Shown here in pieces: positions 24,372 through 36,443 of a stretch of DNA of 64,000 bases. The stretch is from contig CM046858.1 of assembly GCA_025617745.1 (NCBI GenBank), positions 34,294,598-34,358,597 of the forward strand. Reading direction: 5' to 3'. This stretch comes from Heliocidaris erythrogramma. Its lineage: Eukaryota; Echinodermata; Echinoidea; Camarodonta; Echinometridae. A program made the translations under genes and the position numbers. The stretch's first letter is position 1, and each line of letters begins with the position of its first letter. A model generated the notes under the pieces. It worked only from the letters and a program-made list of their open reading frames with translations. It ran no database searches and had not been told where the DNA came from.

Positions 24372-27300
24372 TTCTAAAAAAAATAACCTTTTTAGAACAT
24401 TTGGAAATATACAACAACTTGAAAAAGAAATAATATCACTAGAGGAAGATCTAGTCCTCTCTCCCAATAGTTCCTCAGTTATCAAAAATATAGAAGCTAA
24501 AAAAAGTCAGCTAAAGAAATTATATAATATGTCCGTAGATGGACTCAAGGTCAGGTCAAGAGCTGTTTGGTACGAAGATGGTGAACATAATAAAGAGTAC
24601 TTTGAGCAGTTACTTCGTTCTAATAAAAAGAAAACTCAAATAAGGGAACTGGTCATTGATAATGGGGAGGTTGTGACAGACAGGAAAACAATATTGCAAA
24701 CATTGAGAGGCTTTTATAAAAATTTGTATACAGAAAAGTTAGATGTGGAGGCTGATTTAAAGAAGATAGTATATTTTGTAAATATTTACCGCGCCTAAGC
24801 GTCGAAAGTAAGAACACATGTGAAGGAAAAATTACCAGAGAAGAATGTTATAAAGCACTAAAAAGTATGAAAATTAATAAATCCCCTGGTAATGATGGGT
24901 TTACAGTAGAATTTTATCTCACATTTTGGCCGCAGTTAGGAGGGTTACTGGTTGATGTTTTTAATGAAGCAATTGAAAAGGGCTGTCTATCGACTTCTCA
25001 GAAACAAGGTGTCATAACATTAATTGAAAAAGACGGTAAGGATCCTTTATATGCTAAAAATTATAGACCAATTACGCTGTTGAACACCGACTATAAGATA
25101 ATATCAAAAGTAATGGCAAAACGAATAAAGGACGTCCTGAATGATGTTATTTCTGCTGATCAAGTAGGCTATATAAATGGTAGACATATTGGTGAAGCTA
25201 TACGTTTGATAGAGGATGTAATTTTTCACTGTAATAACCATTGTGAGGAAGATGTTTTCCTTATAGCAGTCGATTTTCAAAAGGCTTTTGACTCTGTCTC
25301 ACACAAAATCTTTTCAAAGTATTGGAATTATTTGGGTTTGGACAGTATTTTTGTTCTTGGGTTAAAACCATGTATAATGGAATTAGTAGTTGCGTTATGA
25401 ATGGAGGCTTCTCTACAGGTTATTTTTATATTAAGAGAGGGGTAAGGCAGGGGGACCCGCTTTCACCGTATTTGTTTTTGCTAGTTATAGAAACTATGGC
25501 TCACGCCCTTAGAAATGATAGGGCTATTAAAGGAGTGGAATTCGATAATTCTGAAATTCGACAAATTCTGTATGCCGATGACATGACAATGTTTGTAAGG
25601 AATGAATCATCGATTAAAAGAATACAAGATATATTCCTAGCTTTCTATAAATTAAGTGGTTTAAAGGTTAACATTGAAAAAACCAATGTAATGAGAATAG
25701 GTAAAAATAGAAGAGAGTCGGGAACATTACCTTTCGGTAATATTGTAACGGAAATGAAGATTTTAGGCGTATATTTTTGCCTCGATGCAATGAGAATGGA
25801 AGATTTGAATTATAAAGAAATTTTGAGTAGAATTAAAAGACTTTTGGGTGGTGGTGGAAACAGAGAGATTTAACAGTGATGGGGAAAGTACATTTGCTCA
25901 AAACATATGCCTTGTCAAAATTAAACTACGTTTCGTCGTCATTAGTTGTTCCAAGGTGGGTAGGAATAGAAATTAAGAAAATTAGCTTTGATTTCATATG
26001 GAATGGAAAAGATAGAATTAAAAGAGATATTTGCTATCAAGATTACAGGGATGGTGGCTTAAGGATGATATATTTTGATTTATTTGTGAGAACCCAAAGG
26101 GTAATGTGGTTAAAACGATTACTTTATGGGGAAACAAATATGGGCTGGAAACTTTATTTTGATTACATCTTTAGAAAAGTGGGTGGAAGGTTTATCTCGC
26201 TTTGTAATTATGATATTAAGTTATTGAATCTGAAAGCCCCGCAGTTTTATTTAGAGATTTTAAAGGCTTGGCAGGATATTGAGGAAAACAGGAACTTTGC
26301 AGGAAAATTCAATCCAATTATTTTTAATAATAAAAACTACCTTTTGAGAGGTAAAATGATTTTTGATGAAGAGTTGTTTAAAAAGAATATTTACCTAGTC
26401 GATCACATTCTTGAGAGAGAACAGGTGAAAACAATAAATTATTTTCATAGACTGGGCATGAGTGCTGAAAATATTATGGAAATTTGGAAGATAAGTGATG
26501 TCGTTTTGAAAAGCGGAAAATATAAAGGGAACTTCCAGGACTTATGCTCAAATGACGTAGACAATTATAATATTTCTTTGAAGATTTTTGGAAAAGTTAT
26601 TTTTCTGAAAGATGTACCATCTAGAAAGGTTTACGAAAACTTTGTAACTAATCTCCAACACCTGTATACTTTACGAATAAAAGATGATCACAACCATTTT
26701 GATTTTTCAGAAAAAGAAATTTCACAAATATTCATAAGACTTAGAACTACAACAATTTTACCGAAAGTCAGGGAATTTCAGTATAAATTACTCCATGGTG
26801 CAATATACACAAATGAACATCTTTTCAAATTTGGGTTTGTTGATAACAATTACTGTTCATTCTGCAAGCATAATTCGGAATCATACGAACACCTATTTTG
26901 GGCTTGTCGTGATGTAAAGGTTTTATGGCAAATAGTTATTGAAAAACTAGGTTTAGCAAATCTCCGGAAGGCAGAGTGGAAAGAAATACACGTGGGAATT
27001 ACTGGATCCGACCCTGAAATTAAATTTTGCAATACTGTGATTTTCTTAATGAAATATATTATTTTTAAGACAAGGTCAGAGGGAAGAGTTCCTACTCAAG
27101 AAAGATGTTTTCAAATCTTGTTAGAATATCAAAATGAAGAAAAAGCAATAGCTATTAAAAGGAATAAGTTAGATAAGCATTTGTTAAAATGGGAGAGATT
27201 GCACCGACATGGCAGGACTGGGGGCGATATCCAGGGGTAAGGAGAGGGAGAGAGAGAGAGTTGAAAGAGGGTTTGTGAATGGGTGTGTAGCGTGGTGTGG

Positions 27301-27821
27301 GTGTGTGTGTTGCGGTTGTTTGTGTTTTGTGTTTTTTGTTGCGTTTTTTTTTTTGTGTGTGGTGTGTGTGTGTGTTGTGGTTGTTTGTGTTTTTTTTTTT
27401 TTTTAAAGGAGGGTGGGCGCTTAGAAACATTGTATTAAGCGCAATATAAGTGTAATATATTATTATTATTATTATTAAGGAAGGTCAGAGGGGTAGGTTT
27501 TTGGTAAAGAAGAAAGATATCACTCATTTTTTTTTTTCTTATAAAAATTGTTAAGGTTTTTTTTTTTCTTTCCTTTGATGTTTAACATGTTCAATTCATT
27601 GAAATAGTTTTAGTGATGATTAATTGTATTTCTAGTAATGTATTTCAGTGTGTCAAGCCTTATCTTCTATTGTTCATATGATCATGTAAGTCACCGAAAT
27701 ATTTCAGTTGTGATTTTTATTGTATTTCTGTTATGTAATTCAATGAAAATAATTTTGTAAAAGGAAAAAAATCCATGTATTGAGTGAAATCAAAATAAAG
27801 ATCACTGAAAAAAAAAAAAAA
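24372..27821 (+). mobile_element. L1/Tx1-like LINE, 5'-truncated, with poly-A tail
   Basis: This non-LTR retrotransposon copy inserted into the GT-rich block of duplication B. The 5' end, including the endonuclease, is missing. The reverse transcriptase lies in several frames: linker RSRAVWYEDGEHNKEYF (from about 24556), KSPGNDGFTVEFY (about 24879), NYRPITLLNTDYKIISK, AVDFQKAFDSV (about 25270), GVRQGDPLSPYLFLL (about 25440), the catalytic YADDMT (about 25571), and a 454-codon frame 25876-27240 with a C-terminal CSFCK...H...C zinc-knuckle-like motif (about 26853). Frame changes occur near 24780-24800, 25320-25345 and 25845-25860, so the copy is dead. AATAAAG at about 27794 precedes 14 A (27808-27821). 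Copy A lacks it, so it arrived after the duplication or was lost cleanly, which is less likely. Clade assignment is by motif memory. Confidence 0.9.
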
Positions 27822-28163
27822 GTGTATACGCATTCAAACCGATGACATCGAACAAAGAGAACAATGGGTCATCGGTAGTAATTCAATAGGTCATCGGTTG
27901 TCAACAATTGGTGAGGTTTATTTCGTCAGTGAATTTTGTGACGCAATTCAATAGTGGAGTCATCGGTTGAAATTCGTGTATCAATCAGATAATGATTATT
28001 TTTATTTAAAAAAGTAGTCTTCATCAAAGTATAGAGTATTATCAAAGTATGTGTATAATATATAAAGAACAGGAATATGGGTATGCAGGAATCTTTTAAT
28101 TTACTAACTATTCTGGAGATTGATTGTGCACACTTGACTGAAGTTACCAATCTTTTATTAAAG

Positions 28164-28590
28164 GGGTGGCGGAGCGTCTTTCAAAGTGGGGGGCACCAAA
28201 AAGGGGTACGGGGGGGGGGAGGCATCTACAAAGGGTGAAAACAAGGTGGAAAATGCCACTTTGCGACATAAGTATACTGCTGCATTCTGATTAATACACT
28301 ATAGAGGATCATTTTCGACACATTGTTTATGTCTTTACAGTTGAGTGCAAATGCTCTGATTGTTCATTTGCAAGGAATCGAAGTGAGCGAACAAAATATT
28401 GAACATAATATGAATAGCAGCGATTTTCCTAAATTGATAAGAAGACAACTGTAAATGCGAGCGAGCTGAGCGAGCGAGCTTTAGAACAATTTTAGAAAAA
28501 TTGTCCTTCCTGTTATGATTTAGGGGCGCTGCTCATTTTTGTATAACCTAGGGAATTGTGTTCCCCTTCCCCCTGCTCCACTGCCTGTCA
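28164..28590 (+). mobile_element. GCGAGCGA MITE-like repeat, copy 3 (in duplication B)
   Basis: Duplicate of 8692-9125. The poly-G core is much shorter here (a handful of G, then a second short run), showing how fast these tracts change length between otherwise nearly identical copies. Confidence 0.65.
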
Positions 28591-28744
28591 TTGTGCTGAT
28601 ATCAGTAGGGGAAGCTATTATGATGAAGCCTCTCTGATTATTTGGAGGTAGGGAGGCCTATGTGGCTCTTTTGTGGACGTTAGGGCACAGTTTGTAAGAG
28701 AGAGATAGGTACAATAAATTAAATATATATAGGTAATAGATACG

Positions 28745-29560
28745 GCACTTTTAAAAAGACAAAAGGGGCACTTTATTAAAAGGGAAAATACTACGTAAAA
28801 ATGAAGAAAAGGGGGCACTGATCAGAAGTAAAAAGGGCACTTGTCGGATTTCAAAGGGGGCACTAGTCGTATCTGAGCTTAAAAGGGGCACTTATTAGAA
28901 AGAAGAAGGGGCAGTCATACGAAGAAAAAGGGTCACTTATCAGAGGTGAAAAGGGCACTTATAAGAAGGGAAAATGTACTATTAGAACGAAAAATGGGCA
29001 CTAATCAGACGAAAACAGGGACACTTGTCGGATTTCAAAGGGGACACCTGAAAAGGGGCACTTAACAGAAGGTGAAAAGGGCAGGAAGGAGGGGCAACCA
29101 TACAAAGAAAATGGGTCACTTATCAGAGGTGAAAAAGGGCACTTATAATGAAAGGAAAATTGTACTATTAGAACGGAAAATGGGCACTAATGAGACGGAA
29201 AACAAAGGCACGGATTCCAAAAGGGGCAGTAATGTCTGCAGTTAAAGGGGGCACTTATCAGAATGTGAAAAGTGCATTTATCAGAAAGAAGAAGGGGCGC
29301 AGTTATACGAAGAAAAAGGAGCACTTATCAGAAGTGAAATATTGCACTATTAGAACGGGAAATGGGCACTAATTATACCCCAAAAAACGGCAATTATTAG
29401 ATTTCATAAGGGGTAGAAATGTCTGAGGTTAAAGGAGCACTTAAATCAGAAGGTAAAATGGCACTTATTAGAAAGAAAAAAAGGCACTGTACGAAGAAAA
29501 GGGGCCCTTGTCAACTATGAAAAGGGGCACTTTGCATAGATAAAAAGGGGCACTTTTGGG
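28745..29560 (+). repeat. GGGGCACTTATCAGA minisatellite array (in duplication B)
   Basis: Near-identical duplicate of 9285-10115 with small losses (for example around 29040-29055, where TATCTGAGC is missing). Confidence 0.8.
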
Positions 29561-31021
29561 GTACTGTGCCCCCCAGAGCGCTGCCTCTGTTCTATTACAA
29601 AATCTTCTTGCTACATTGAGAGGTCAGTTACATATTGATTGGGAACAAGACCCTTTTCATTGGATGGCAGAATTCAAATTGTGAAAAAGCGTTCCATTGT
29701 CACGAGTATATTATGTCTTGCCGGTAACGTGTGCATGGGCCATTATGTGAGGTTGGGTCACAATTTGTGAAATCCTTCTCCTATAGTGGTAAATATCTGG
29801 GGCCTGTAACATAAAGAGATACAGTCAATCTTACAATCAATTGTAATTCTTCAGTACATGGTTTGCCATAGACTTACGATTGATATCACTCGTACGATTG
29901 ATTTTTTCTCTTTATGTTAAAGGCCCCTGGAGTCTTTACAATCAAGATATTTTCAGTCAGTATTTAAGAAAAGAAAACAAAAATACAGTGTCCAAACTAC
30001 ATAACAGATGGTTACAGCACTATTCAAAGAAAATACTGAAACAGGAAGTTAATGACGCATATCCATTTAATATATACACTGTAAAATTAGCATAACTCAA
30101 AATATATGTCACCTGGCGTATTAACGTGTACGTTAACATGTACAAATCTACAATAAGTTCAGTATACAGGCCTCGGCGGGGTGAGCGAGCTCTATAGGTC
30201 TACAAGCTTTAGGTGATGGTTTACTGTAAAAACTAGCTCAGCAAAAATGTACACGTGCCGTAGGTCCGTATGGGGTATGCTCAATCCCCAAGAGTCAATA
30301 CTTAATTATTTCACCAAAAAACACCAAAAAAAATAAACAAAAACAAAACAAAACAAAACAAATCCTGTCTAAAACATTACACATATTACAGTATTATAAG
30401 GCTAAGTTATTTACCTGACAGGTGTCATATTCGTGAATATGTGGGGGGGTGGGGGGGGGGGATTCCCCCTGTCCCCCTGGACTTGCGCCCATGCTCTCTT
30501 CCATAGCACGCGAATCATGATGAAGATAAATTTGCATCTAAGAAATCCGCCTCCACTTTTAGGAGAAATCCAATCATAAAGTCGTACGAACTGCAAACAG
30601 ACACAGGAGCTACCACAACATTTTACGCTGCAAGTGAGGAACTCGAGAGAATTAAATCTAAACTAATATCGTTTCTATCAAGGCTCTTACCACCCTCTAC
30701 ATCAAAGTAAGGATTGCTTTTAGAATTAACTGACTATTCGTGTACTTGTACTACCTGGACTAATAATTCATCATTTATATACAAAATATGTTTCCTTCAA
30801 GAATGTTGCTGATGCCATTGTAGTGTTGTGTTATCGATCCCCCTGTGATAGGATATCGGTCATGTCGGTACTGATGATTATATTGAAACAGTTGGTGTTT
30901 GTGTGACTTCAGGGGCCTGTAACTAAAAGAGATAAATAAATCTTACAATCAATTGTAACTCTTCAATACATGGTTTGCCATAGACTTACGATTGATATCA
31001 ATCGTAAGATTAATTTATCTC

Positions 31022-31676
31022 TATACTAGCTTTTTGACGAACTGAAAGTGGCCCAAAATCCAAAATTTTTTCACCCCTGCCTGGCGCAGGTCACGGTCAT
31101 CATGTCATTAGATCGGGGACGTGGGCGCCAGGCAGGGGTGAAAAAATTTTGGATTTTGGGCCACTTTCAGTTCGTCAAAAAGCTAGTATTCATTTTTGGC
31201 GCCATTTTTCACCGTGACCTTGACGGGTCAAGGTCAAGGTCATCATGTCATTAGATCGGGGACCGTGGGCGCCAGGCAGGGGTGAAAAAAATTTGGATTT
31301 TGGGCCACTTTCGGTTCGTCAAAAGCTAGTATTCATTTTTGGCGCCATTTTTGACCGTGACCTTGAGGGGTCAAGGTCAAGGTCATCATGTCATTAGATC
31401 GGGGACCGTCGGCGCCAGGCAGGGGTGAACAAATTTTGGATTTTGGGCCACTTTCGGTTCGTCAAAAAGCTAGTATTCATTTTTGGCGCCATTTTTGACC
31501 GTGACCTTGAGGGGTCAAGGTCAAGGTCATCATGTCATTAGATCGGGGACCGTGGGCGCCAGGTATACGTGAAAAAAATCCGACTGTAGGCAATTTTGAA
31601 TATCAAATGAATATCAAATGAATATCAAATGAATATCGAATATCGAATAACGGAAATCAAAACAACTTCACAGATC
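31022..31676 (+). mobile_element. Minisatellite-bearing element with TCAAGGTCA half-sites, copy 2
   Basis: About four units of roughly 145 bases: GGGCGCCAGGCAGGGGTGAA ... TTTTGGGCCACTTTC ... GTTCGTCAAAAAGCTAGTAT ... GTGACCTTGAGGGGTCAAGG. The left end (AGCTTTTTGACGAACTGAAA then GTGGCCCAAAA) is the reverse complement of part of the unit, so the element starts with an inverted half-unit. The right end is AAACAACTTCACAGATCTTA. It replaces the right terminal repeat of a fold-back MITE. Confidence 0.82.
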
Positions 31677-32013
31677 TTATAAAACCAAGGAACTCGTGAG
31701 AACTTATATCTAAACTTATTGGTTTCATCAATGCTATCCATTTTTGTGAAGTTTATTTATTCACTCAAGATTAAATAAGGATTGCTGTTAGAATCAACTG
31801 ACTACTTGTGTACTTGTACTATCTAGACTAATAATTCATTAGTTGCAAAATTTTTGTTCGTTCTTCGAGAATGTTGCTGATGCAATTGCAGTGTTGTGTT
31901 ATCCCCCCCCACCCCCCCCCCCCCCCCCCCCCCTGTATTAGGATATCCGTACTGAAGGGTATATTGACCAAATGGTCAATATAATCATCGAAACATGACA
32001 AGGAATAGAAATA

Positions 32014-32276
32014 CCAATTGCGATCCTCGCAATCGATATCAGTGAGCTTATGGGCCAGTCACACCTATGTATCTGTATAAGAGCTATCTAGTATTATCAT
32101 TGATGACATTGTCTGCAAAGGTAATGATGGGGTAATATCTTACTATTACTCTATCAATGCTAACCTTATCAAATTATCTGTTGTTTTTACAATGGAGAAG
32201 TAGTCACTTCTTATTATTAATATAAAGCAGTTATTATGTCTGCCGCCCGGTTTATTATTCCTTTAGGACGATTCAG
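32014..32276 (+). pseudogene. Remnant of an NLR LRR exon and its intron start
   Basis: TTATCATTGATGACATTGTC then TGCAAAG followed by GTAATG (about 32092-32125) matches the last 30 or so bases and the splice site of the LRR exons at 18958 and 36264. The following DNA (TATTACTCTATCAATGCTAA; GGAGAAGTAGTCACTTCT; TTTAGGACGA) matches their introns. The 5' two-thirds of the exon is gone. This whole segment is missing from duplication copy A. Confidence 0.72.
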
Positions 32277-34503
32277 ATAAAGTAAGCTAAAATTCTGTGT
32301 AAAATAATTAGTATAGCGAGCCAGCATAAATTCTCAATAGATTGTTTGATCTCATATCCTTATCATGGTTATTCATTGTGCATTGCTAATTAATGATACT
32401 TCAAACTTATAGAAATATATAGCCTAGTATTGCCGCTTCTATCTCTTTAATTCTGTATCCTTCGTACATCACACTGTTCATTGTCTATTTGTCTACTGAA
32501 TATTGTCACATATTATACAGAAGATACGAAACAAGGTTTTTTATATGAATGATTAGTGACTAACCCTTTAATATCAATATTATCGCCTAGTGAAAACACG
32601 ATAGCGTTTACCTAAATCTGCCGCGATGATTTATCTCTATACTCGTCAAAAGGAGTTAGACTAAACGCTCTTTTGGCTTTCAACGGACGATTGATGCTAG
32701 GAAAGCTTCACCAAATGTCAGTTATGTCTTTTTCACGTTTAAGCGAATATGACATGTAATATTATTTTTCTCAACTATTCAGCAGTCATCCTGTGCTGTA
32801 GTCAAGATAAAGTGGTGACAGTTTTTTTTTTACATTCCAATACTGTCCACTTTAAACTAATCCCATGGAAATTAGTGCGATTTGCATCGTACATCGTATG
32901 CTGCATAAGAAAAAGTTTCAATTGGCCGCAAAATTTATCACTATACTCGTCGAAAAGGAGTTTTAAAACTTGCATCTGTAGCAGCATGCGGATACATGAT
33001 TGTATAAAACAGAGGCCTACAGGCTTTCTCGGGAGGGGGGGGGGGGGGTAAAAGCAGACAATACGTATATTAAATTTCATGACAGTTTTTGCCCATAATA
33101 TCTCGGTGGAGTTGAGGGTGAGCAATATAATTTCAGCTGTGGTAACGACTCTCTTCATCAGATTGACTGAGGGGGGGGGGGGGGGGGGGGGGGGGATGAA
33201 GAAGGCAATATGGACATAATCCCCCCCCCCCCTTGTTTTTTTTTCTTTTGGGGTGGGGCGGATCCCCCAGATATCCTGTTCTCCGTTTTCCCCATGCCCA
33301 TTTCTTGGTCAGTTCATTTTCTTTTCCATGAACCTTATGAGTACGACCTTCTTTTGTTCGAAATAAACGACTTGTAGTGATAGTGCAATGGAGGGGAGGG
33401 GGGGGGGGGGGGGGGGGGGGGGGGATATTGTCTCAGGGCCTCTCATTCAGAGCACATTTCCATGCGCAGGGGAAAATAGATTTCTTTCTTTTACGCCAAT
33501 GGTCTTGGATTGGTATTGTGCTAGCTGGGAGAGAAGAAGAAAACAATTATTGCCTGTCTTCGTCTTTGTTTTTCTAAATCTGTTTATGGATGGTCGGAAG
33601 ACGAGACGAATACAGGGGATTTTCCCTTCCTATCTTTACTTTTTCTTTCCTTTAATTTCCAGCTAGCCAAAACAATATCCACGCTGATCATTAGCAAGAA
33701 AAAGACATGATATTTAAGAATAGAGAATTTTGGGAGTGTCCTGGTCTTCGGTCATCGTTTTCCAAACATACAGGGGAAATGCGAGTTTTGACATTCTGGG
33801 AAATTAACCCTCTTGGTCAAATTTGATGGAGCGTATTCTTGAATGCTCGTTTAAATATAGTTACGACCTTCCAGTTTTGTTTAATATCATAGATTAAAAT
33901 GTTTTTATTGTAATAACATAGCGCCCTCGAGAATTCCTCTGTTTCATGCATCACTTCAAAAGTTTTCTTTCAGCTATCTCGTTTTATATTCCTACATCTG
34001 TACATTGCATTCTATGGTACACAATTATTTGTTGTCAATGACCCTTTTGAATTCATTTCCATTCATCCGGCCAAGCCGTTCACCCATTATTCAATATTTC
34101 TTTACAGCCCATTCACTGGTCCAGCAGTCTATTGGTACAAACCATGGATCTATACACTAGCGTCATTGCATTAGGTTTGAGGCAATCGCTATAGGACTTA
34201 GCTAGTTTTGTAGATATGACCCATTTGTTCCTGCAGCCCCATCGATCTTCCAGCGAATTGGTCCTACAATCCTAACTCCAACCCCATGGGCCGGGGAACC
34301 GGGGGGACTGGGAGCTGCAGCCCCCACTTTTAATATCAAAATTATCGCCCGATGAGAGCACGCTACCTGTATCACTTAAACTTAACGCACTTGTGGCTCC
34401 CAAGTTTCGTCTTATGTTATGGAAACTTCACGAAATCTCCGGATCATCTGTATGTCGTTTTCACTTTTTAATGGCATTATGCTTCATCAGAATATTTCCT
34501 ATA

Positions 34504-34769
34504 CACTATGAACATGGCGAACAAAGAAGCGGACAAAATATACAGCTCCTCATTGTACCTTCCACAATTGCCCTGGTAGACAAAAGAACATCCCTTCATT
34601 GCTATTATGTAAAAATATGTAGAACAGGTGTCACATGCATATTCACCTGTTCTGCTTATTTTACATAATAGTAATGAAGGGATGTTCTTTTGTCTACCAG
34701 AGCAATTGTGGAGGGTACAATGAGGAGCTGTATATTTTGTCCGCTCTCTTTGTCATCGTGTTCATAGTG
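34504..34769. repeat. Large near-perfect hairpin (arms about 127 bases, loop 13 bases)
   Basis: The left arm begins CACTATGAACATGGCGAACA and ends AGAACAGGTG (34630). The right arm begins CACCTGTTCT (34644) and ends GTTCATAGTG. Pairing is almost continuous, with a few mismatches (for example GCCCTGG against CCAGAGC, and AAAAATATGT against GCTTATTTTAC). The loop is TCACATGCATATT. Partial symmetry goes on outside (ATTCTG). Non-coding. It could be a fold-back element or the source of a hairpin RNA. Confidence 0.88.
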
Positions 34770-34828
34770 ATAGGCTACTATTCTGCAGTTATATATATAT
34801 ATATATATCCCATCAAAACGTTATGGTT

Positions 34829-34907
34829 GAATGAGCAAGCCAGGTGAAACTAAAAGACTCACTAAGAGTAACATTTTGAAGCGCTCAACAAAGTAGTGAA
34901 TTGCTCA
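34829..34907. mobile_element. Tiny MITE, second copy
   Basis: TGAATGAGCAAGCCAGGTGA then AACTAAAAGACTCACTAAG matches 15926-16016. The right end stops at TTGCTCAGA, so the terminal repeats are less perfect here. Confidence 0.65.
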
Positions 34908-34998
34908 GATGACATGCATAAATTAAACAAGGTTATCAAAATTCAACGCTTGGAAACATTTGAAGTAATGATTATTATCAATTATAAAACGGTAAAAT

Positions 34999-35665
34999 AC
35001 AGCCCCCGATATAGCAGCTGAAGAGCTCCTCGAACGCTGCTGAGATGTGTGACGACACACCAGGGGCCAGTCCTGTCTAAGCAGACGATGTCCCATAACA
35101 TCTTACACATTTTTCAGTGCCTGTTTTCATCTCCTCTTCACTTATTTCTCTTACTTGACTAGCGTCAGTCTTAATGTTAGTCTGTTGCCTCACTCCTAAC
35201 TTCGTGTATGGTATTATTTTGATGAAAAATGCAGCGTTTAAAAAAATAAAGGAATCAGTCACTTGTAAACAAAATAAGACGCCATTGTATTTTCAGCTGC
35301 TTGCACCGGGGCATGTTGGGCGTTTCAAGAGGGAACGAATACCATCCATGCTATTATTCGGAGGGCTTTTCAATTTGAAAATGGGGTTTATTTCATTGAT
35401 CATTGACCCTTCTCCTGTGTATTTACAATCAAACGGTTTTAGTTATCAGAATCAGTTTCACTTTCCCTTTTAGAATGGTGTGAAATAAGGTCATGTTAAA
35501 TATACCAAATCTTTATAATTTGATAAACAATTGCATTGCAATTACGTTCATTCATTATAGGACGTCGTCTGCTTAAGCAGGATCGATCCCTAGTGTGACG
35601 GCATCAAAACCTCGCTATATTTCTGGCGAATCCTCGGATATTCCAGATGCTGAGAAGAGCTTTTA
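34999..35665. mobile_element. Old inverted-repeat element
   Basis: The left side (AGAGCTCCTCGAACGCTGCT, CACACCAGGGGCCAGTCCTG, CTAAGCAGACGATGTCC) is echoed in reverse at the right (GGACGTCGTCTGCTTAAGCA, GGATCGATCCCTAGTGTGAC, CAGATGCTGAGAAGAGCT). Arms are about 100 bases with many changes. The middle contains an open frame of 99 codons that I do not recognise and do not think is a gene. Confidence 0.55.
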
Positions 35666-36263
35666 TTTATGTTTTTATAATCATCAGATACGCAGTTGAC
35701 ATAAAACTTATACGATTGCCATCTGTAACATTCCCAGTTTCTAGTGATACATTAATTGCCATATTTGTGATTTTCTTGTAATGTGATCTTTAACATTAAG
35801 CTACAAAAACATAAATTCTCAACAGATTGTTTGATCGTATCGCAGCCACATCCCACCTTGTAATAGGTATAGGGCTATATATTGCAGCATTGATAGAGTC
35901 TTGATTTTTCACTTATGCATATCTAATGATACTTCAAACTTATAGAATAGATAGCCGAAGTCTTCCCGCCTGCATTTCTTTAATTCTGTATCCTTTGAAC
36001 ATTATAACATACGATGTCTGATTAGATATAGTGTAACTTGTATAATGGCACATATTTATAGAATATACAAAAACGAGTGTTTTATTTTAAATATACAATA
36101 AATTGATTAGCCATAACATTTCATTTTTTGTTACCCCTAGTGGGTGCAGACTGTACAGACAAAGGTCCCATTTGTGCAGGATTTGGGTCCTTAATAATCA
36201 TTAAAAGGTGTTTAGTTTTCAGTAATTGTGCTAATCTAGCTTTATCGATAATTATTTTAACAG

Positions 36264-36443
36264 ATTGAGACCTTGGACATTTTGGATGTGGATCTCAGTG
36301 AACGCCCCTCCGCATCACGTGATCTCGCTGAGTTCATCTGCAAGATGCCCCATTTGAAGAACCTAACACTCGGTGATGTAGACGAGGGATTTCTACACGA
36401 TGATTTCTACTCAACATTATCATCGATGGCATCGTCTGCAAAG
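36264..36443 (+). CDS. NLR gene 1, LRR-like exon (paralogue 2)
   Basis: A 180-base, phase-0 exon encoding 60 residues, between a 3' splice site (TTATTTTAACAG) and a 5' splice site (GCAAAG, then GTACTG). It starts IETLDILDVDLSERPSASRD, continues LAEFICKMPHLKNLTLGDV and ends SSMASSAK. Compared with 18958-19131 it has two extra residues in the GDVDEG region and scattered changes, and the reading frame is intact in both. LDILDVDLS and LKNLTLG are LRR-like strand segments around an amphipathic helix. Because all three LRR-like exons are phase 0, any of them can be skipped or added without breaking the frame. Confidence is high for 'NLR LRR-like exon', lower for membership of the same transcript as 1147-2717. 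Confidence 0.8.

Larger units (their letters stand above)
22147..34385 (+). repeat. Segmental duplication, copy B
   Basis: Same order and orientation as 5490-13815 but about 3.9 kb longer. The extra length is mostly one LINE (24372-27821), one minisatellite element (31022-31676), a segment with an LRR-exon remnant (32014-32276) and about 475 bases at 32623-33097. The non-matching part 22663-22985 is a trinucleotide array where copy A has a LINE fragment. Poly-C and poly-G lengths differ between copies. The two copies end together where TATCACTTAAACTTAA diverges (13815 / 34386). Confidence 0.88.
34386..36263. other. Intronic DNA between duplication B and LRR exon
   Basis: It contains the large hairpin, a tiny MITE (about 34829-34907), an old inverted-repeat element, and at 36150-36263 DNA nearly identical to that before the exon at 18958. 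Nothing coding is seen. Confidence 0.55.
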
